Shown here in pieces: positions 34,228-44,020 of a stretch of DNA of 64,000 nt. Under the pieces are notes generated by a model. The model searched no databases. It was not told the origin of the DNA and saw only the letters and a list, made by a program, of their open reading frames with translations. A program made the translations under genes and the position numbers. How positions within the stretch are numbered: the first letter of the stretch is position 1; each line of letters opens with the position of its first letter. This stretch comes from an uncultured Chitinophagaceae bacterium (GTDB lineage Bacteria > Bacteroidota > Bacteroidia > Chitinophagales > Chitinophagaceae): contig CALMYJ010000029.1 of the NCBI GenBank assembly GCA_937873715.1, forward strand, positions 1 through 64,000, written 5' to 3'.

Positions 34228-34644
34228 ATGCAGATAGCGATTATTAACGGCCCAAATCTTAACCTGCTGGGCAAAAGAGAAACAGATATTTACGGCAGTA
34301 AAAGCTTTGATGTTTTTTTTGAAGCACTGAAAGAAAAATATCCTGCCATAGGCTTGCATTATTTTCAAAGTAATGTAGAGGGGGAGCTTATCAATGAAAT
34401 ACAAAGGGTAGGCTATACATTTGATGCCATTATTTTTAACCCCGGCGGATACACCCACACTTCGGTGGCTATTGGCGATGCCATTGCTGCCATTACCACA
34501 CCCGTGATAGAAGTGCATATTTCCAATATTTTTGGCAGGGAAGATTTCAGGAAGTTATCGCATGTATCCGGCAAAAGCGTGGGAGTGATTAGTGGTCTTG
34601 GTTTAAAAGGATATGAGTTGGCTGTACAGTATTTTATACCATAA
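34228..34644 (+). CDS. aroQ: type II 3-dehydroquinate dehydratase
   Basis: A 138-residue AroQ: IAIINGPNLNLLGKRETDIY, YFQSNVEGELINEIQRV, NPGGYTHTSVAIGDAI and PVIEVHISNIFGREDFR. It removes water from 3-dehydroquinate in the shikimate pathway. All usual active-site segments are present. Confidence 0.95.
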   Translation: MQIAIINGPNLNLLGKRETDIYGSKSFDVFFEALKEKYPAIGLHYFQSNVEGELINEIQRVGYTFDAIIFNPGGYTHTSVAIGDAIAAITTPVIEVHISNIFGREDFRKLSHVSGKSVGVISGLGLKGYELAVQYFIP

Positions 34645-34661
34645 GCTAAATAGTTTTTTGT

Positions 34662-34697
34662 AAAAACAAGTGTGCCCCTCCGCTAACGAAGGGGCAC
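34662..34697 (-). terminator. hairpin terminator between converging aroQ and hsp20
   Basis: GTGCCCCT (34672-34679) and AGGGGCAC (34690-34697) form an 8-bp GC-rich stem with a 10-base loop. The minus strand continues CTTGTTTTTAC, a good T tract for hsp20; on the plus strand the T tract is poor, so for aroQ it may only be a roadblock. Confidence 0.7.
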
Positions 34698-34732
34698 CAC
34701 TGTATAAAAACCAACTAACGTTGCTTAAAAAA

Positions 34733-35173
34733 TTACTGGATGGTAATTTGTTTTGCAACCTGCTTTTGAACCTCTACTTTAGGCAATTCCACATGCAGAA
34801 TACCATTTTCGTACTTAGCGTTTATTTTGCTGCTGTCGATGTTTTCATCCAGGGTAAAGCTGCGGTTAAAAGCTTTGTAACTAAATTCTTTCCTGATGTT
34901 CCTGGCATTTTCTTCTTTAGTTTCTGCTTTCTTTTCGGCACTGATGCTTAGCAAATTTCCTTCAAGATTAAGGTTAAAATCTGCTTTGTCGTAACCCGGA
35001 GCTGCCAACTGCAACTGGTAGCTGCCCTCATTTTCTGTAATATTTACAGGGGGAAATGAGAAAGCCTCGCTTCTCCAGTTTCTGCCGAGGGCAGCCGGAA
35101 ATTCATTGAATAAATCATTAAAAAGGCCATCGAATGTTTTGGCCACGGGGTTGTTTACTTTTACTAGTGTCAT
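34733..35173 (-). CDS. small heat shock protein, Hsp20 family
   Basis: A 146-residue alpha-crystallin-type chaperone: PPVNITENEGSYQLQLAAPG, NLEGNLLSISAEKK, RSFTLDENIDSSKINAKYEN and the GILHVELPK motif. It holds unfolding proteins until ATP-dependent chaperones act. About 250 AT-rich bases precede it with no heat-shock site recognised. Confidence 0.92.
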   Translation of the reverse strand: MTLVKVNNPVAKTFDGLFNDLFNEFPAALGRNWRSEAFSFPPVNITENEGSYQLQLAAPGYDKADFNLNLEGNLLSISAEKKAETKEENARNIRKEFSYKAFNRSFTLDENIDSSKINAKYENGILHVELPKVEVQKQVAKQITIQ

Positions 35174-35424
35174 AGCTATATGTTTTTAATTTTTAAAAAA
35201 ATGATTGTACCATTTTATTTTCAAAAGCCATTCCATAACAAATTCATGGTCTATTTGACTTATTTTTACAATTTTTTATGCCAATATGACTTAAACAATG
35301 TTTGATACATGACTCAATGGCTTTTATGCACCCTTAACATCCAATTTGTGCACAACAAAACTGCCCAGATATTATATAGCCTGTAGTTACTAAATTTGCA
35401 TTTCAAAACAAAACATATAAAAAT

Positions 35425-35841
35425 ATGTATCCGGAAGAAATTGTAATTCCAATGAAAGAAGAGTTAACAGAAAACGGTTTTTCCGAACTGTTAACCGCCA
35501 CAGCGGTAGAAGAAAAACTTGGCCAAAAAGGTACAACCCTTGTTGTGATTAATTCGGTTTGCGGTTGCAGCGCCGGTACTGCCCGGCCGGGTGTATTGAT
35601 GGCAGTGAACAATAGCCAGAAAAAACCCGATAACCTTGTTACCAGCTTTGCAGGATTTGATGTAGAAGCGGTAAAAAAATTAAGAGAGCACCTCTTACCT
35701 TATCCTCCATCTTCGCCGTCTATTGCCTTGTTTAAAGACGGACAACTGGTGCATTTTATCGAAAGGCACAATATTGAAGGCCGCAGTGCACAAATGATTG
35801 CACAAAACCTGATTGGCGCTTTTGAAACGTACTGTAATTAG
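35425..35841 (+). CDS. BrxA/BrxB-family bacilliredoxin
   Basis: A 138-residue thioredoxin-fold protein of the YphP/BrxA group: MYPEEIVIPMKEELTENGF, VVINSVCGCSAGTARPGV with the CxC motif, and YPPSSPSIALFKDGQLVHF. It removes bacillithiol from proteins in organisms that make it. A perfect terminator follows. In an organism without bacillithiol it would act with another thiol; this is not visible. Confidence 0.9.
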   Translation: MYPEEIVIPMKEELTENGFSELLTATAVEEKLGQKGTTLVVINSVCGCSAGTARPGVLMAVNNSQKKPDNLVTSFAGFDVEAVKKLREHLLPYPPSSPSIALFKDGQLVHFIERHNIEGRSAQMIAQNLIGAFETYCN

Positions 35842-35862
35842 TTTTTGCAGTTGTACTAACAC

Positions 35863-35897
35863 AACTCCCGTACAGGTAACTGTTACGGGAGTTTTTT
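35863..35897 (+). terminator. rho-independent terminator after the bacilliredoxin
   Basis: AACTCCCGTA (35863-35872) and TACGGGAGTT (35884-35893) form a 10-bp stem, with a CAG/CTG extension inside the loop, followed by TTTTTT. Confidence 0.9.
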
Positions 35898-35986
35898 GTG
35901 TTATGCTATGCAGTAAATAAATATAGCGCCAGAGCTTTATTGAGGCAGATTGAATATATTGCATTGCTTAAATTTTGTGCAACAAT

Positions 35987-37336
35987 ATGTATCCCAATTT
36001 ATATTACGTTTTTAAAGACTGGTTTGGAGTAGAGTGGAGGGCTTTGGGATATTTAAATACATTTGGGCTGATGGTGGCCGTTAGTTTCATTGCTGCTGCC
36101 GCCATCATTACCGCCGAACTTAAGCGAAAAGAAAAGCAGGGCCTGCTTTTTCCACGGGAAGAATTTATTACGGTAGGTAAGCCTGCCAGCCTGTACGACC
36201 TTTTACTCAATTTTATTACCGGCTTTTTGTTTGCCTATAAAATAGGCGGATTGTTTTTTGAAAAACCAGAAACAGAAAGTCCGCAATCATACATCTTTTC
36301 AACGCAGGGAAGCCTGCTGGCAGGCATACTGGTTGGTGCCGCTATGGCCTGGATGAAATGGCGGGATAAAGAAAAACAAAAACTTAAAACACCCGAATTA
36401 CGCAATGTACGCATCTGGCCGCACGACAGGGTAGGCGATATCGTTATCATCTCATTGGTATTTGGTATCATTGGTGCCAAATTGTTCGATAGCCTGGAAA
36501 ACTGGGACGACCTGGTGGCGCATCCGCTCGAACGGCTTTTTTCGGCTGGCGGACTTACTTTTTATGGTGGACTAATCCTGGCGGCAGTAGCCATTATCAT
36601 TTATGCTTCGGCCAAACGCATTAAACTCATTCATCTTTCAGATGCAATTATGCCGGCGCTCATGCTGGCTTATGCCATCGGCCGCATAGGCTGCCAGGTA
36701 GCTGGGGATGGCGACTGGGGTATTTTTAACAGTGCATACATTACCGATAGCACGGGGCATGCAGTATTAGCAAAACCAGGAGAGTTTCAACAGCAGCTTC
36801 AACAATACAGCACGTATTTTCTTGATGGTACTGTGTTGGATTCCGGTAATCCTGTACCCGTAAGCGTTACCGACCGCACCAGCGAAAGCCTGGACAAAGT
36901 GCCGCACAAACCTGTAATTGCTCCATCCTGGCTGCCCGTATGGGCCGTAGCTTACAGCTACCGGCAAAATGTAAATAAAGATGGGATTGCTATTGCAGGC
37001 ATCGAAGAAGAACACAACAGGGCTTTACCCGTGCCGGTATTTCCCACACCGCTTTACGAAACATTATTGTGCACCCTTATTTTTTTGGGGCTTTGGTTTT
37101 TTAGAAAAAATATACGGCCTGCCGGGATGATGACGGGGTTATACCTTTTGCTCAATGGCATCGAACGCTATTCCATTGAAACAATCCGGGTAAATCATAC
37201 TTACCCCTTCCTGGGCTTTGAAGCTTCGCAGGCACAAATTATTGCTATGTGCATTATACTGTCTGGTATTATTTTTATTGTAATGGCAGGCGCTAAACTT
37301 TTTGAAAAAGGTAAACCGGCAAACCTGCCATCATAA
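35987..37336 (+). CDS. lgt: prolipoprotein diacylglyceryl transferase
   Basis: A 449-residue multi-span membrane protein. Lgt marks: LFSAGGLTFYGGLILAAVA and the signature region LAYAIGRIGCQVAGDGDWG. It adds diacylglycerol to the lipobox cysteine of lipoproteins, many of which are encoded in this window. It is much longer than the E. coli enzyme (291) because of an insert at about residues 245-345 (after GDGDWG), common in Bacteroidota Lgt. ATG 35987 was preferred over a TTG four codons earlier. Confidence 0.9.
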   Translation: MYPNLYYVFKDWFGVEWRALGYLNTFGLMVAVSFIAAAAIITAELKRKEKQGLLFPREEFITVGKPASLYDLLLNFITGFLFAYKIGGLFFEKPETESPQSYIFSTQGSLLAGILVGAAMAWMKWRDKEKQKLKTPELRNVRIWPHDRVGDIVIISLVFGIIGAKLFDSLENWDDLVAHPLERLFSAGGLTFYGGLILAAVAIIIYASAKRIKLIHLSDAIMPALMLAYAIGRIGCQVAGDGDWGIFNSAYITDSTGHAVLAKPGEFQQQLQQYSTYFLDGTVLDSGNPVPVSVTDRTSESLDKVPHKPVIAPSWLPVWAVAYSYRQNVNKDGIAIAGIEEEHNRALPVPVFPTPLYETLLCTLIFLGLWFFRKNIRPAGMMTGLYLLLNGIERYSIETIRVNHTYPFLGFEASQAQIIAMCIILSGIIFIVMAGAKLFEKGKPANLPS

Positions 37337-37338
37337 CA

Positions 37339-38025
37339 TCAGGCTGGCACAGCGGTACGCTCTGAATAAAGATTCAGGGCTAATTTTAATTGTTCGGCTA
37401 CGGTAAGGTTGGTATTATCTATTACCAGTGCATCGCTGGCCTGGCGCAAAGGACTAATCTCCCGGTTAGAATCGATATAATCCCTCATTTCAAGATTGTT
37501 TTTTACTTCTTCAATGGTAATGTTGGGGTTTTTAGCGTACATCTCTTTAAAGCGGCGCTCTACCCTTATAGCAATATCAGCCGTCATAAACAGTTTTAGT
37601 TCTGCATGAGGAAACACAGTAGTACCGATATCCCTGCCATCCATTATAATACCTTTTTTTTCGCCCATCTTTTGTTGTTGTGCTACGGCAAATTCCCGTA
37701 CTGCACCAATAGCAGCGATATCGCTTACCTTTTCAGCAATAATTAAATCCCTTATAAGGTACTCCACATTTTCTCCATTGAGGTAAATTTCAGATTGCTG
37801 GGCATTATCGTTGTAATGGAATTCCAAGTGAATTTCCTTTAATGCGGATGCTACTTCATCTGTATTGGTCCAGTCAATACTGTTGCGCAAAAAATATAGT
37901 GTTATGGCCCGGTACATGGCACCGCTGTCAATATATACATAACCAAGTTCCCTAGCAAGTTGCTTTGCCAGTGTACTTTTACCACAGGATGACCAACCGT
38001 CGATAGTGATGATAATTTTTTTCAT
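37339..38025 (-). CDS. cmk: cytidylate kinase
   Basis: A 228-residue P-loop kinase: ITIDGWSSCGKSTLAKQLA (Walker A), YIDSGAMYRAITLYFLRN, VSDIAAIGAVREFAVAQQ, GIIMDGRDIGTTVFPHAELK. It phosphorylates CMP and dCMP. It converges on lgt with two bases between stops. Upstream lies a histidine kinase gene on the same strand. Confidence 0.95.
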   Translation of the reverse strand: MKKIIITIDGWSSCGKSTLAKQLARELGYVYIDSGAMYRAITLYFLRNSIDWTNTDEVASALKEIHLEFHYNDNAQQSEIYLNGENVEYLIRDLIIAEKVSDIAAIGAVREFAVAQQQKMGEKKGIIMDGRDIGTTVFPHAELKLFMTADIAIRVERRFKEMYAKNPNITIEEVKNNLEMRDYIDSNREISPLRQASDALVIDNTNLTVAEQLKLALNLYSERTAVPA

Positions 38026-38142
38026 TGCTGTTGCATTAACTGCATGCCCGGCAGCTATGCTGCAAAAATAAGATAGCGGGGCAAAAGGTCATATTAAAGT
38101 TTTAGAACCGGACTATACTAGTACAGTAAAATATTGTGCCTC

Positions 38143-39495
38143 CTAATTAAAATGCAGGAAAAAAGCAGTGCCTTCGCCCTCCACGCTTTGCACCTGTATA
38201 GAGCCCTTGTGCAGCAGCATGATTTGTTTACACAAACTGAGCCCAATACCACTGCCGGTTTTACGGGTACTAAAAAAGGGTATGAATATTTTTTCAAGCA
38301 GTTCCTCAGGCATACCTATACCATTATCCGCAATTTTTATCACCACTTTATTGCCCGGCGTAATATAGGCCGAAAGCTGTATCCTTGGTTCCGGCCTGTC
38401 TTTAACGGCTTCGGCAGCATTTACCACAAGGTTAATGAGTACCTGCTCTATAAGATTTATATCTGCCTGCAACTGCAGGTCGGGATCTTTTAAAATAATA
38501 TCCAACTCAATATTTTTTTTCTCAAAAGTAGGTTCCATCAGGTGATGCAGGGTTTCAAACACATCCCTTACATGTACCTTTTCAAGACTCAGTGTGGTTA
38601 TTTTATTCAGGTTACGATAAGTTTCTGCAAATTTCAGCAAGCCCTCGCTACGGCGTTTAATGGTAGTGATACCTACTTCAATATCATCCACAGGGCCGCT
38701 TTTTTGCAAGTCGCCAATAGCAAGCTGCAGGCGGTTTTTAAGTGTATCTGCCAGCGATGAAATAGGCGCTACTGAGTTCATTATTTCATGGGTCATCACA
38801 TTTAACAACTTTTGCCATGCTTTTGCTTCAGTTTCTTCCAGGGCTTCGTTGATATTTTGAAAAGCAATGAGCTTAAACTTGCGCTCACCGGTTTGAAAAG
38901 CAGTAGCACTCAACTGTACTTTGGTAATTGTTTTATCGCCTTTGAGGGATACTACCTTTTTTTCGCCAGGGTTAATCGCTATAATTTCATTATAAATCGA
39001 TTCGTCCCTGCGCTGCAGGGCCTGCACTGTTTTGAGATAGGGTACCTGCAGCATTTGTTTCAGCGGCTCATTCATCCACATCACTTCGCCGGTAGCATGC
39101 TCGTAGGAGAGTATGCCGGTATCTACCAGTTCCAGTATTTTTTGCAGGTACACATATTGTGTTTCTTTCTCCCTGGTAATGGTTTTAAAAGTGCTGGTAA
39201 TTTCATTAAATCCTTTGCGTGCCGGCAAAAGCGATACAGGCGCATTTTTTTCATCGTACCGGCGTGAAAAATCACGGTAGTGCACCGATTCTACAAACTG
39301 CTGCAACTCTTCATTGCTTTTATTGGTGAACCGAAAAAGATCCAACACCTGGAAAATAATAATACCTGTACATAACAAACCCGGCATTACATATCCTTTT
39401 GTGAATAAAAAAGCAACGCTGCTTAGTACCAGCAACAGCAGCAATATACGAAGCGATAGCGCCCACTCAAATTTGTTGAATTGTATGCGAAACAT
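38143..39495 (-). CDS. sensor histidine kinase with PAS domain
   Basis: A 450-residue kinase: two membrane helices at about 13-32 and 36-54 with almost no periplasmic loop, a PAS domain at about 112-215 (ILELVDTGILSYEHATGEVM), the histidine region with H236 (MTHEIMNSVAPISSLADTL) and the ATP-binding domain (LVVNAAEAVKDRPEPR, DNGIGMPEELLEKIFIPFF, TGSGIGLSLCKQIM). The short loop suggests it reads a cytosolic or membrane signal. It is next to a sigma-54 response regulator on the same strand, its probable partner. Confidence 0.9.
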   Translation of the reverse strand: MFRIQFNKFEWALSLRILLLLLVLSSVAFLFTKGYVMPGLLCTGIIIFQVLDLFRFTNKSNEELQQFVESVHYRDFSRRYDEKNAPVSLLPARKGFNEITSTFKTITREKETQYVYLQKILELVDTGILSYEHATGEVMWMNEPLKQMLQVPYLKTVQALQRRDESIYNEIIAINPGEKKVVSLKGDKTITKVQLSATAFQTGERKFKLIAFQNINEALEETEAKAWQKLLNVMTHEIMNSVAPISSLADTLKNRLQLAIGDLQKSGPVDDIEVGITTIKRRSEGLLKFAETYRNLNKITTLSLEKVHVRDVFETLHHLMEPTFEKKNIELDIILKDPDLQLQADINLIEQVLINLVVNAAEAVKDRPEPRIQLSAYITPGNKVVIKIADNGIGMPEELLEKIFIPFFSTRKTGSGIGLSLCKQIMLLHKGSIQVQSVEGEGTAFFLHFN

Positions 39496-39538
39496 TACTA
39501 TTTAATCTTTGCCAGTAATTTTAAAAATGCTGTTTATA

Positions 39539-40894
39539 TTAAATCTCATATTTACTGAGGCGCCTGTACAGGGCTGTACGGGTAATACCCAATTCTTTAG
39601 CCGCTCTTGAAATATTGCCATGATGTTTTTCAATTACTTTTAAAATGGTATTTTTTTCAAGGTTGCTCAGTTTTAAATCGCCATCCTCAGCAGCAGGCTG
39701 CGCCACCGATTCCAGCGGCGAAAAAATAATGTCAGCAGCTTTCAGTTCATCACCATCCATCATAATAACGGCCCTTTCTATACAATACTGCAGCTCCCGT
39801 ACATTGCCCGGGTAGGCATAATGCAGCAATTTATCTTTACAGTCTGTGGCAAAATCAGGTACCGGTTTAATATATTTTTCTGCATAAATTTTTGCATAAT
39901 GCTGAGCCAGCATCAGTATATCTTCTTTTCGTTTACGCAGGGGCGGTATCGTTATCTCTACGGTATTGATGCGGTATACAAGGTCTTTACGAAAACGGTT
40001 TTCGCTGGCCAGCTCGGTCATGGGCAGGTTGGTGGCGCATACCAGGCGTATATCAATGGGTATGGCTTCGTTGCTGCCGAGGCGTATTACTTTTCGGTTT
40101 TGTAATACCGATAAAAGTTTGGCCTGCTGCTGTAAACTGATATTACCAATTTCATCCAGGAAGAGGGTGCCGCCTGCGGCAGATTCAAAGCGGCCGATAC
40201 GATCCTCACGGGCATCAGTAAACGCTCCCTTTTTATGACCAAATAATTCACTTTCAAATAAAGAGTCGGTAAGTGCACCCACATCTACTTTTACAAAGGG
40301 CATCTTGGCCCTGAGGGATTTTTGATGTACAGCCTGTGCCACCAGTTCTTTACCGGTACCATTTTCGCCCAATATGAGCACATTGGCATCGGTAGGGGCT
40401 ATCTTTTCTATTTTGTAAAAAATATCCTGCATCACTTCGCTGTTACCCAGCAGTAGTGTGCCAATTACCGAATCGGTACCGGCCTTATTGGGGTTGCCCC
40501 CGGCAGATTTTTTCTTTAAAATAGCAGTGATATTCTCAATGAGTTTTTCGTTGTGCCAGGGTTTTATCATAAAGTCGGTGGCACCTTCTTTTAATGAACG
40601 CACGGCAAGGTCAATATCGCCGTAGGCTGTAATCATAATTACTGCCATATCCTTATCGAGTTCCTTAATTTTTCTTAACCAGAAAATGCCTTCATTACCG
40701 GTATTGATGCTGCTGTTGAAATTCATATCCAGCATTACCAGGTCAAACTTTTTTTCAGAAAAATGAGAACGAATGTTTTCAGGATTTTTTTCGGTGGTTA
40801 CTTCCTTCACTTCTGTTTTCAGCAGCATTTTTACTGCGGTTAACACATCTGTATCATCATCAATCACCAATATGCTTGCGTTTTTAAGGTTCAT
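39539..40894 (-). CDS. sigma-54-dependent response regulator, NtrC type
   Basis: A 451-residue regulator: receiver domain with phospho-acceptor D56 (LVMLDMNFN), AAA+ domain with Walker A (LGENGTGKELVAQAVH), the sigma-54 contact loop GAFTDA, Walker B (GGTLFLDEIGN), and a Fis-type helix-turn-helix at the end (NISRAAKELGITRTALYRRL). It activates sigma-54 promoters on phosphorylation by the kinase at 38143. Genes are in the order regulator then kinase, 43 bases apart. Targets are unknown. Confidence 0.93.
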   Translation of the reverse strand: MNLKNASILVIDDDTDVLTAVKMLLKTEVKEVTTEKNPENIRSHFSEKKFDLVMLDMNFNSSINTGNEGIFWLRKIKELDKDMAVIMITAYGDIDLAVRSLKEGATDFMIKPWHNEKLIENITAILKKKSAGGNPNKAGTDSVIGTLLLGNSEVMQDIFYKIEKIAPTDANVLILGENGTGKELVAQAVHQKSLRAKMPFVKVDVGALTDSLFESELFGHKKGAFTDAREDRIGRFESAAGGTLFLDEIGNISLQQQAKLLSVLQNRKVIRLGSNEAIPIDIRLVCATNLPMTELASENRFRKDLVYRINTVEITIPPLRKRKEDILMLAQHYAKIYAEKYIKPVPDFATDCKDKLLHYAYPGNVRELQYCIERAVIMMDGDELKAADIIFSPLESVAQPAAEDGDLKLSNLEKNTILKVIEKHHGNISRAAKELGITRTALYRRLSKYEI

Positions 40895-41222
40895 GGCTTG
40901 TTCAATTTATTACTTCGCAATGTTACCATATTTTAAAGTTACTGGTTTGCCAGTTAAAAAAAATTGTTACATGCAGTAAATAACTGCATACCAGTTATGT
41001 TACAGCAAGCCGCAGCGTGGGGGAAATATCCAAGGTATTATGTAAAGCAGTACAATCCTGGTAAGTTTTAATAATGAGCAGTATATAGAAAGAGAAGGGT
41101 TACACAAAATAAAATTTACCCAAATATTTGGGTTGGTGCGTTTTGATATTATACGAAAGTATATATATATTTATACCATAACAACCTATTAAAATACAAT
41201 ATAGCATTAGAGAAAAAACAAA
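40895..41222. other. 328-bp divergent intergenic region with palindromes
   Basis: No gene seen. A perfect 16-base palindrome ACCCAAATATTTGGGT lies at 41118-41133, and two nested inverted repeats (GCAGTAAATAACTGC and ATAACTGCATACCAGTTAT) at about 40975-41000. A run of TATA follows at 41161-41176. The palindrome is a candidate operator for the membrane-protein gene at 41223 or for the regulator gene on the other side. Confidence 0.4.
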
Positions 41223-41576
41223 ATGATTTTCCGGAAAATATCAGATGTTGCACTCAACGTACTTTTACCCCTGGTAATAGGTTACGTTATTTATAATGTT
41301 TCAACAGGGCAGTATGTTATAAATTATCTGCCGGATGGCCTCTGGGCTTATGCCTTTGTATCAGCACTCTCAATAATATGGAATAGGCAATTACCCTTTT
41401 TTTGGATAGTTGCTGTTTTTGTACTTGCCACACTTGTTGAATTTTTACAATGGCTAAAACTGATTCCGGGCACGCCCGACTTACTTGATATCGTTGTTTA
41501 TTTCCTTTTTATTACAGTAGGGCTCCTCATCAACTATTATAGCAATACTGTAAAACTGCATCCCAAAAACAATTAA
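41223..41576 (+). CDS. small four-helix membrane protein, VanZ-like
   Basis: A 117-residue protein with about four membrane helices (for example VLLPLVIGYVIYNV, WIVAVFVLATLVEFLQWL, DIVVYFLFITVGLLI). The YLPDGLWAYAF segment and the VEFLQWLKLIPGTPDLLDIV segment resemble the small VanZ-like/DUF families, in which helix loops carry conserved Pro-Asp and Glu-Gln. Function unknown. It ends one base before the next gene, so the two are probably co-transcribed. Confidence 0.6.
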   Translation: MIFRKISDVALNVLLPLVIGYVIYNVSTGQYVINYLPDGLWAYAFVSALSIIWNRQLPFFWIVAVFVLATLVEFLQWLKLIPGTPDLLDIVVYFLFITVGLLINYYSNTVKLHPKNN

Positions 41577-41577
41577 C

Positions 41578-42186
41578 ATGAAAAAGCAAAATCTTTTGAG
41601 TTTAATCGCCTGTACATTTTTTATTTACCTGGCTTTTGCCTGCACTGTACATAAAAAACTTTGGTGCGACAGTATGGATGCTAATGTAAAAGCAGATGAA
41701 GAAACTGAAAATTTTATCCTGTTCAATGACGGCAATAAAATCGCTGGTGAAAAAATAGCGTTCAAGTCGGGTACTTTAACAAAAGATGTTATAATGATTG
41801 ATAAAGATAAATATCCAATTGCTGAAACAAGGGGTTTTAAATCCAACGGCATTTTTTTCGGGAGGTATAAAAATACTTACGCAAAAAGAATCATTAAGGG
41901 AAAAATCAACATTTATTACAGGGAAATAATAAAACATGGCACTTCTACTAATGCCAGTGGCCAGACACGTTCAACTATTAACGTAGATTGTCTTTTTTAT
42001 TACCAGGTTGGTGATACGGGTATAATAGAAGAGTTTTATAAATATAAAACTATAAGACAATTGATACAAAGCTGCCCGGCCGCCGCAGCTATGATGGATA
42101 AGCCTGATAAAGAAATAAGAAAAATGGTAAAAGCAAATGCAAAATTTCTAAATAGCGTATTTGAAACTTATAATGCCTGTAAATAA
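41578..42186 (+). CDS. lipoprotein of unknown function
   Basis: A 202-residue lipoprotein: MKKQNLLSLIACTFFIYLAF with lipobox LAFAC. The body shows beta strands (ADEETENFILFNDGNKIAGE, GKINIYYREIIKHGTSTNAS) and a C-terminal helical part with AAAMMDKPDKEIRKM. No domain was recognised. It follows the four-helix membrane protein directly. Confidence 0.6.
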   Translation: MKKQNLLSLIACTFFIYLAFACTVHKKLWCDSMDANVKADEETENFILFNDGNKIAGEKIAFKSGTLTKDVIMIDKDKYPIAETRGFKSNGIFFGRYKNTYAKRIIKGKINIYYREIIKHGTSTNASGQTRSTINVDCLFYYQVGDTGIIEEFYKYKTIRQLIQSCPAAAAMMDKPDKEIRKMVKANAKFLNSVFETYNACK

Positions 42187-42302
42187 GACCCATGAATATT
42201 ACTACATCCAAAGTTTGAGTGCAGCATGCCGATGCTGTATGTATTAAAACATCATTCTTCAAGCGTTTGCTGCCTGCTGGTAAATTACACTGAAGACAGT
42301 AT

Positions 42303-42956
42303 TTATGGCTGGGCAATTTCCCATTTTTGAAAAGCGTCAATTTCTGCCTGTGTAGTAAGTTTAAAAAAACGTGGATAGTTAGTACCTGTGCTATAATGTC
42401 CTTCGTTAGCCAGGCATTCACCCGGTCGGCCGGCAGATTCTATTACAACTCTTTCCCGGCCGCCGTCGCCAGGCCCATACAAGTGAACATAAAACCAATA
42501 ATCAGGGTTACTGCTAATATCGTAAGATATACCAGTACCTGCATTTTTGGAAGAGATATGCCAGGTACCAGCTAATTGATACACATACCATACATACCTG
42601 GTAAAACCCGGGCCTTCATGGTACAACATAGTTGCTTTCATTTTTGTGGTAGAAGGTTTTAGCTCAGAAGGACTTCCGCCCGGCGGAGTGTATGGTTGTA
42701 TATAACTAAATTCTTTGATGTCGTTGAGCGAAACCTCCCCAAAAAGGTGATTGGTTGCCTGGCGCATTACTGAATTATCAAAATGCCTTATATAACAGTA
42801 CCTGCCTGCTGTAACTGCATCCTGCATAATATATATTCCGGATAACTTTGCTGGCGCAAAACTTATATCCGTATTTTTTGTTTCTTGTTTTTTGCAACCA
42901 GCAAAAGCAACCATCATAATGCCGATTCCAAATAAATGTAACAGCCTGTTTGCCAT
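42303..42956 (-). CDS. lipoprotein of unknown function
   Basis: A 217-residue lipoprotein; the start at MANRLLHLFGI puts the lipobox (VAFAGC) before CKKQETKN. The C-terminal part has WYVYQLAGTWHISSKNAGTG and NYPRFFKLTTQAEIDAFQKW. A longer upstream frame (to 43082) would destroy the signal. No family recognised. Confidence 0.6.
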   Translation of the reverse strand: MANRLLHLFGIGIMMVAFAGCKKQETKNTDISFAPAKLSGIYIMQDAVTAGRYCYIRHFDNSVMRQATNHLFGEVSLNDIKEFSYIQPYTPPGGSPSELKPSTTKMKATMLYHEGPGFTRYVWYVYQLAGTWHISSKNAGTGISYDISSNPDYWFYVHLYGPGDGGRERVVIESAGRPGECLANEGHYSTGTNYPRFFKLTTQAEIDAFQKWEIAQP

Positions 42957-43370
42957 TGTATAAATTTTTATGAGTGTATTTTTCTTTTGGTTTTTTACCA
43001 ATTGTAAAAATATATCCATAGATAGCCCCGTACAATACCGCAATGATGTGATGCAACCAGGATGATTATAAAAAATGTTCAACTGAATGATAAGATTGCA
43101 ATTTGCCGGCTACTGCTTTTAACAATACATAGTTTGGTTAAAAACTTTGCTTAAAAACAAGGGGGGCAGGGCATTTTCCTGTTCCCCACTTTATGCGATG
43201 CAGGGTGTGGCTGGATTGATGCAAAGGCACCGGCCCTGGTTAGTTTCATTCCGAACCTGCCGCAATTAAAATCAATTCATCTACCAAAATGTACAACTGG
43301 TGCAGTAAACCTATTTTAAGAGGTTATTGAAGTATAAATTTTGTGTATTCATCTACAAAAAATTCAACAC
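42957..43370. other. 414-bp divergent intergenic region
   Basis: No gene seen. A GGGGGGCAGG/CCTGTTCCCC hairpin (43162-43188 or so, with two wobble pairs) lies in the middle. A -7 type box ATAAATTTTG lies about 33 bases before the lipoprotein gene at 43371. Confidence 0.35.
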
Positions 43371-43985
43371 ATGAAATACAAATTATCAATTGCCTTAGCT
43401 GTTGCAGCCTGCCTTTTATTTTTTTCCTGTAAAAAAGAAAATTCCCGAACCCCACCGGTGGTAGACCCCGGCAGCGGTATTGAATACTTTAACCTGCATG
43501 ATACAGTGGTGCATTATGGCAGTACACCCATTTCGTTTGATTTTGACGGTGATGGTTTTTCGGATCTGCGGTTTTCAGTTGCACTTATAGGCGATCCAAT
43601 ATTAAAACAGGATATAAGAACCTTCAGGGTAAGCACGGGCATACATTCAAAACTGGCGGTGAGCAGCAATACGGAGCATATTCCCATGCTGCCACATGGT
43701 GCTGTAATACCACTGGAAGATTTTGATGGCTACCAGTGGTGGCTGGTATCATCGGCCATACTGGTGGAGCGGATTGAAAATGCTACAGGGCAAATATGGT
43801 GGCAGGGCCAATGGAAGGATGCTAAAAATAAATACCTGCCCTTTCAACTAATAGATGCAGATACCCTTAAGCGTTATACCGGCTGGGTGGAGCTTACGGT
43901 AGATATAAACACCGAAAAAATTATATTGCACCGGATGGCCCTCAGCAGGGTGGCTGAAAAATTGGTAAGGGCAGGGGAGTTATAG
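43371..43985 (+). CDS. lipoprotein of unknown function
   Basis: A 204-residue lipoprotein: MKYKLSIALAVAACLLFFSC with lipobox LFFSC then KKENSRTPP. The body contains SFDFDGDGFSDLRFS, a calcium-loop-like DxDxDG sequence, and many beta strands. It may bind Ca2+, but no known domain was recognised. ATG 43371 was preferred over 43341 because it restores the signal peptide. Confidence 0.6.
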   Translation: MKYKLSIALAVAACLLFFSCKKENSRTPPVVDPGSGIEYFNLHDTVVHYGSTPISFDFDGDGFSDLRFSVALIGDPILKQDIRTFRVSTGIHSKLAVSSNTEHIPMLPHGAVIPLEDFDGYQWWLVSSAILVERIENATGQIWWQGQWKDAKNKYLPFQLIDADTLKRYTGWVELTVDINTEKIILHRMALSRVAEKLVRAGEL

Positions 43986-44020
43986 CCAGTTTCACAGTTA
44001 GTGATACCCAGTTGCCTGGA

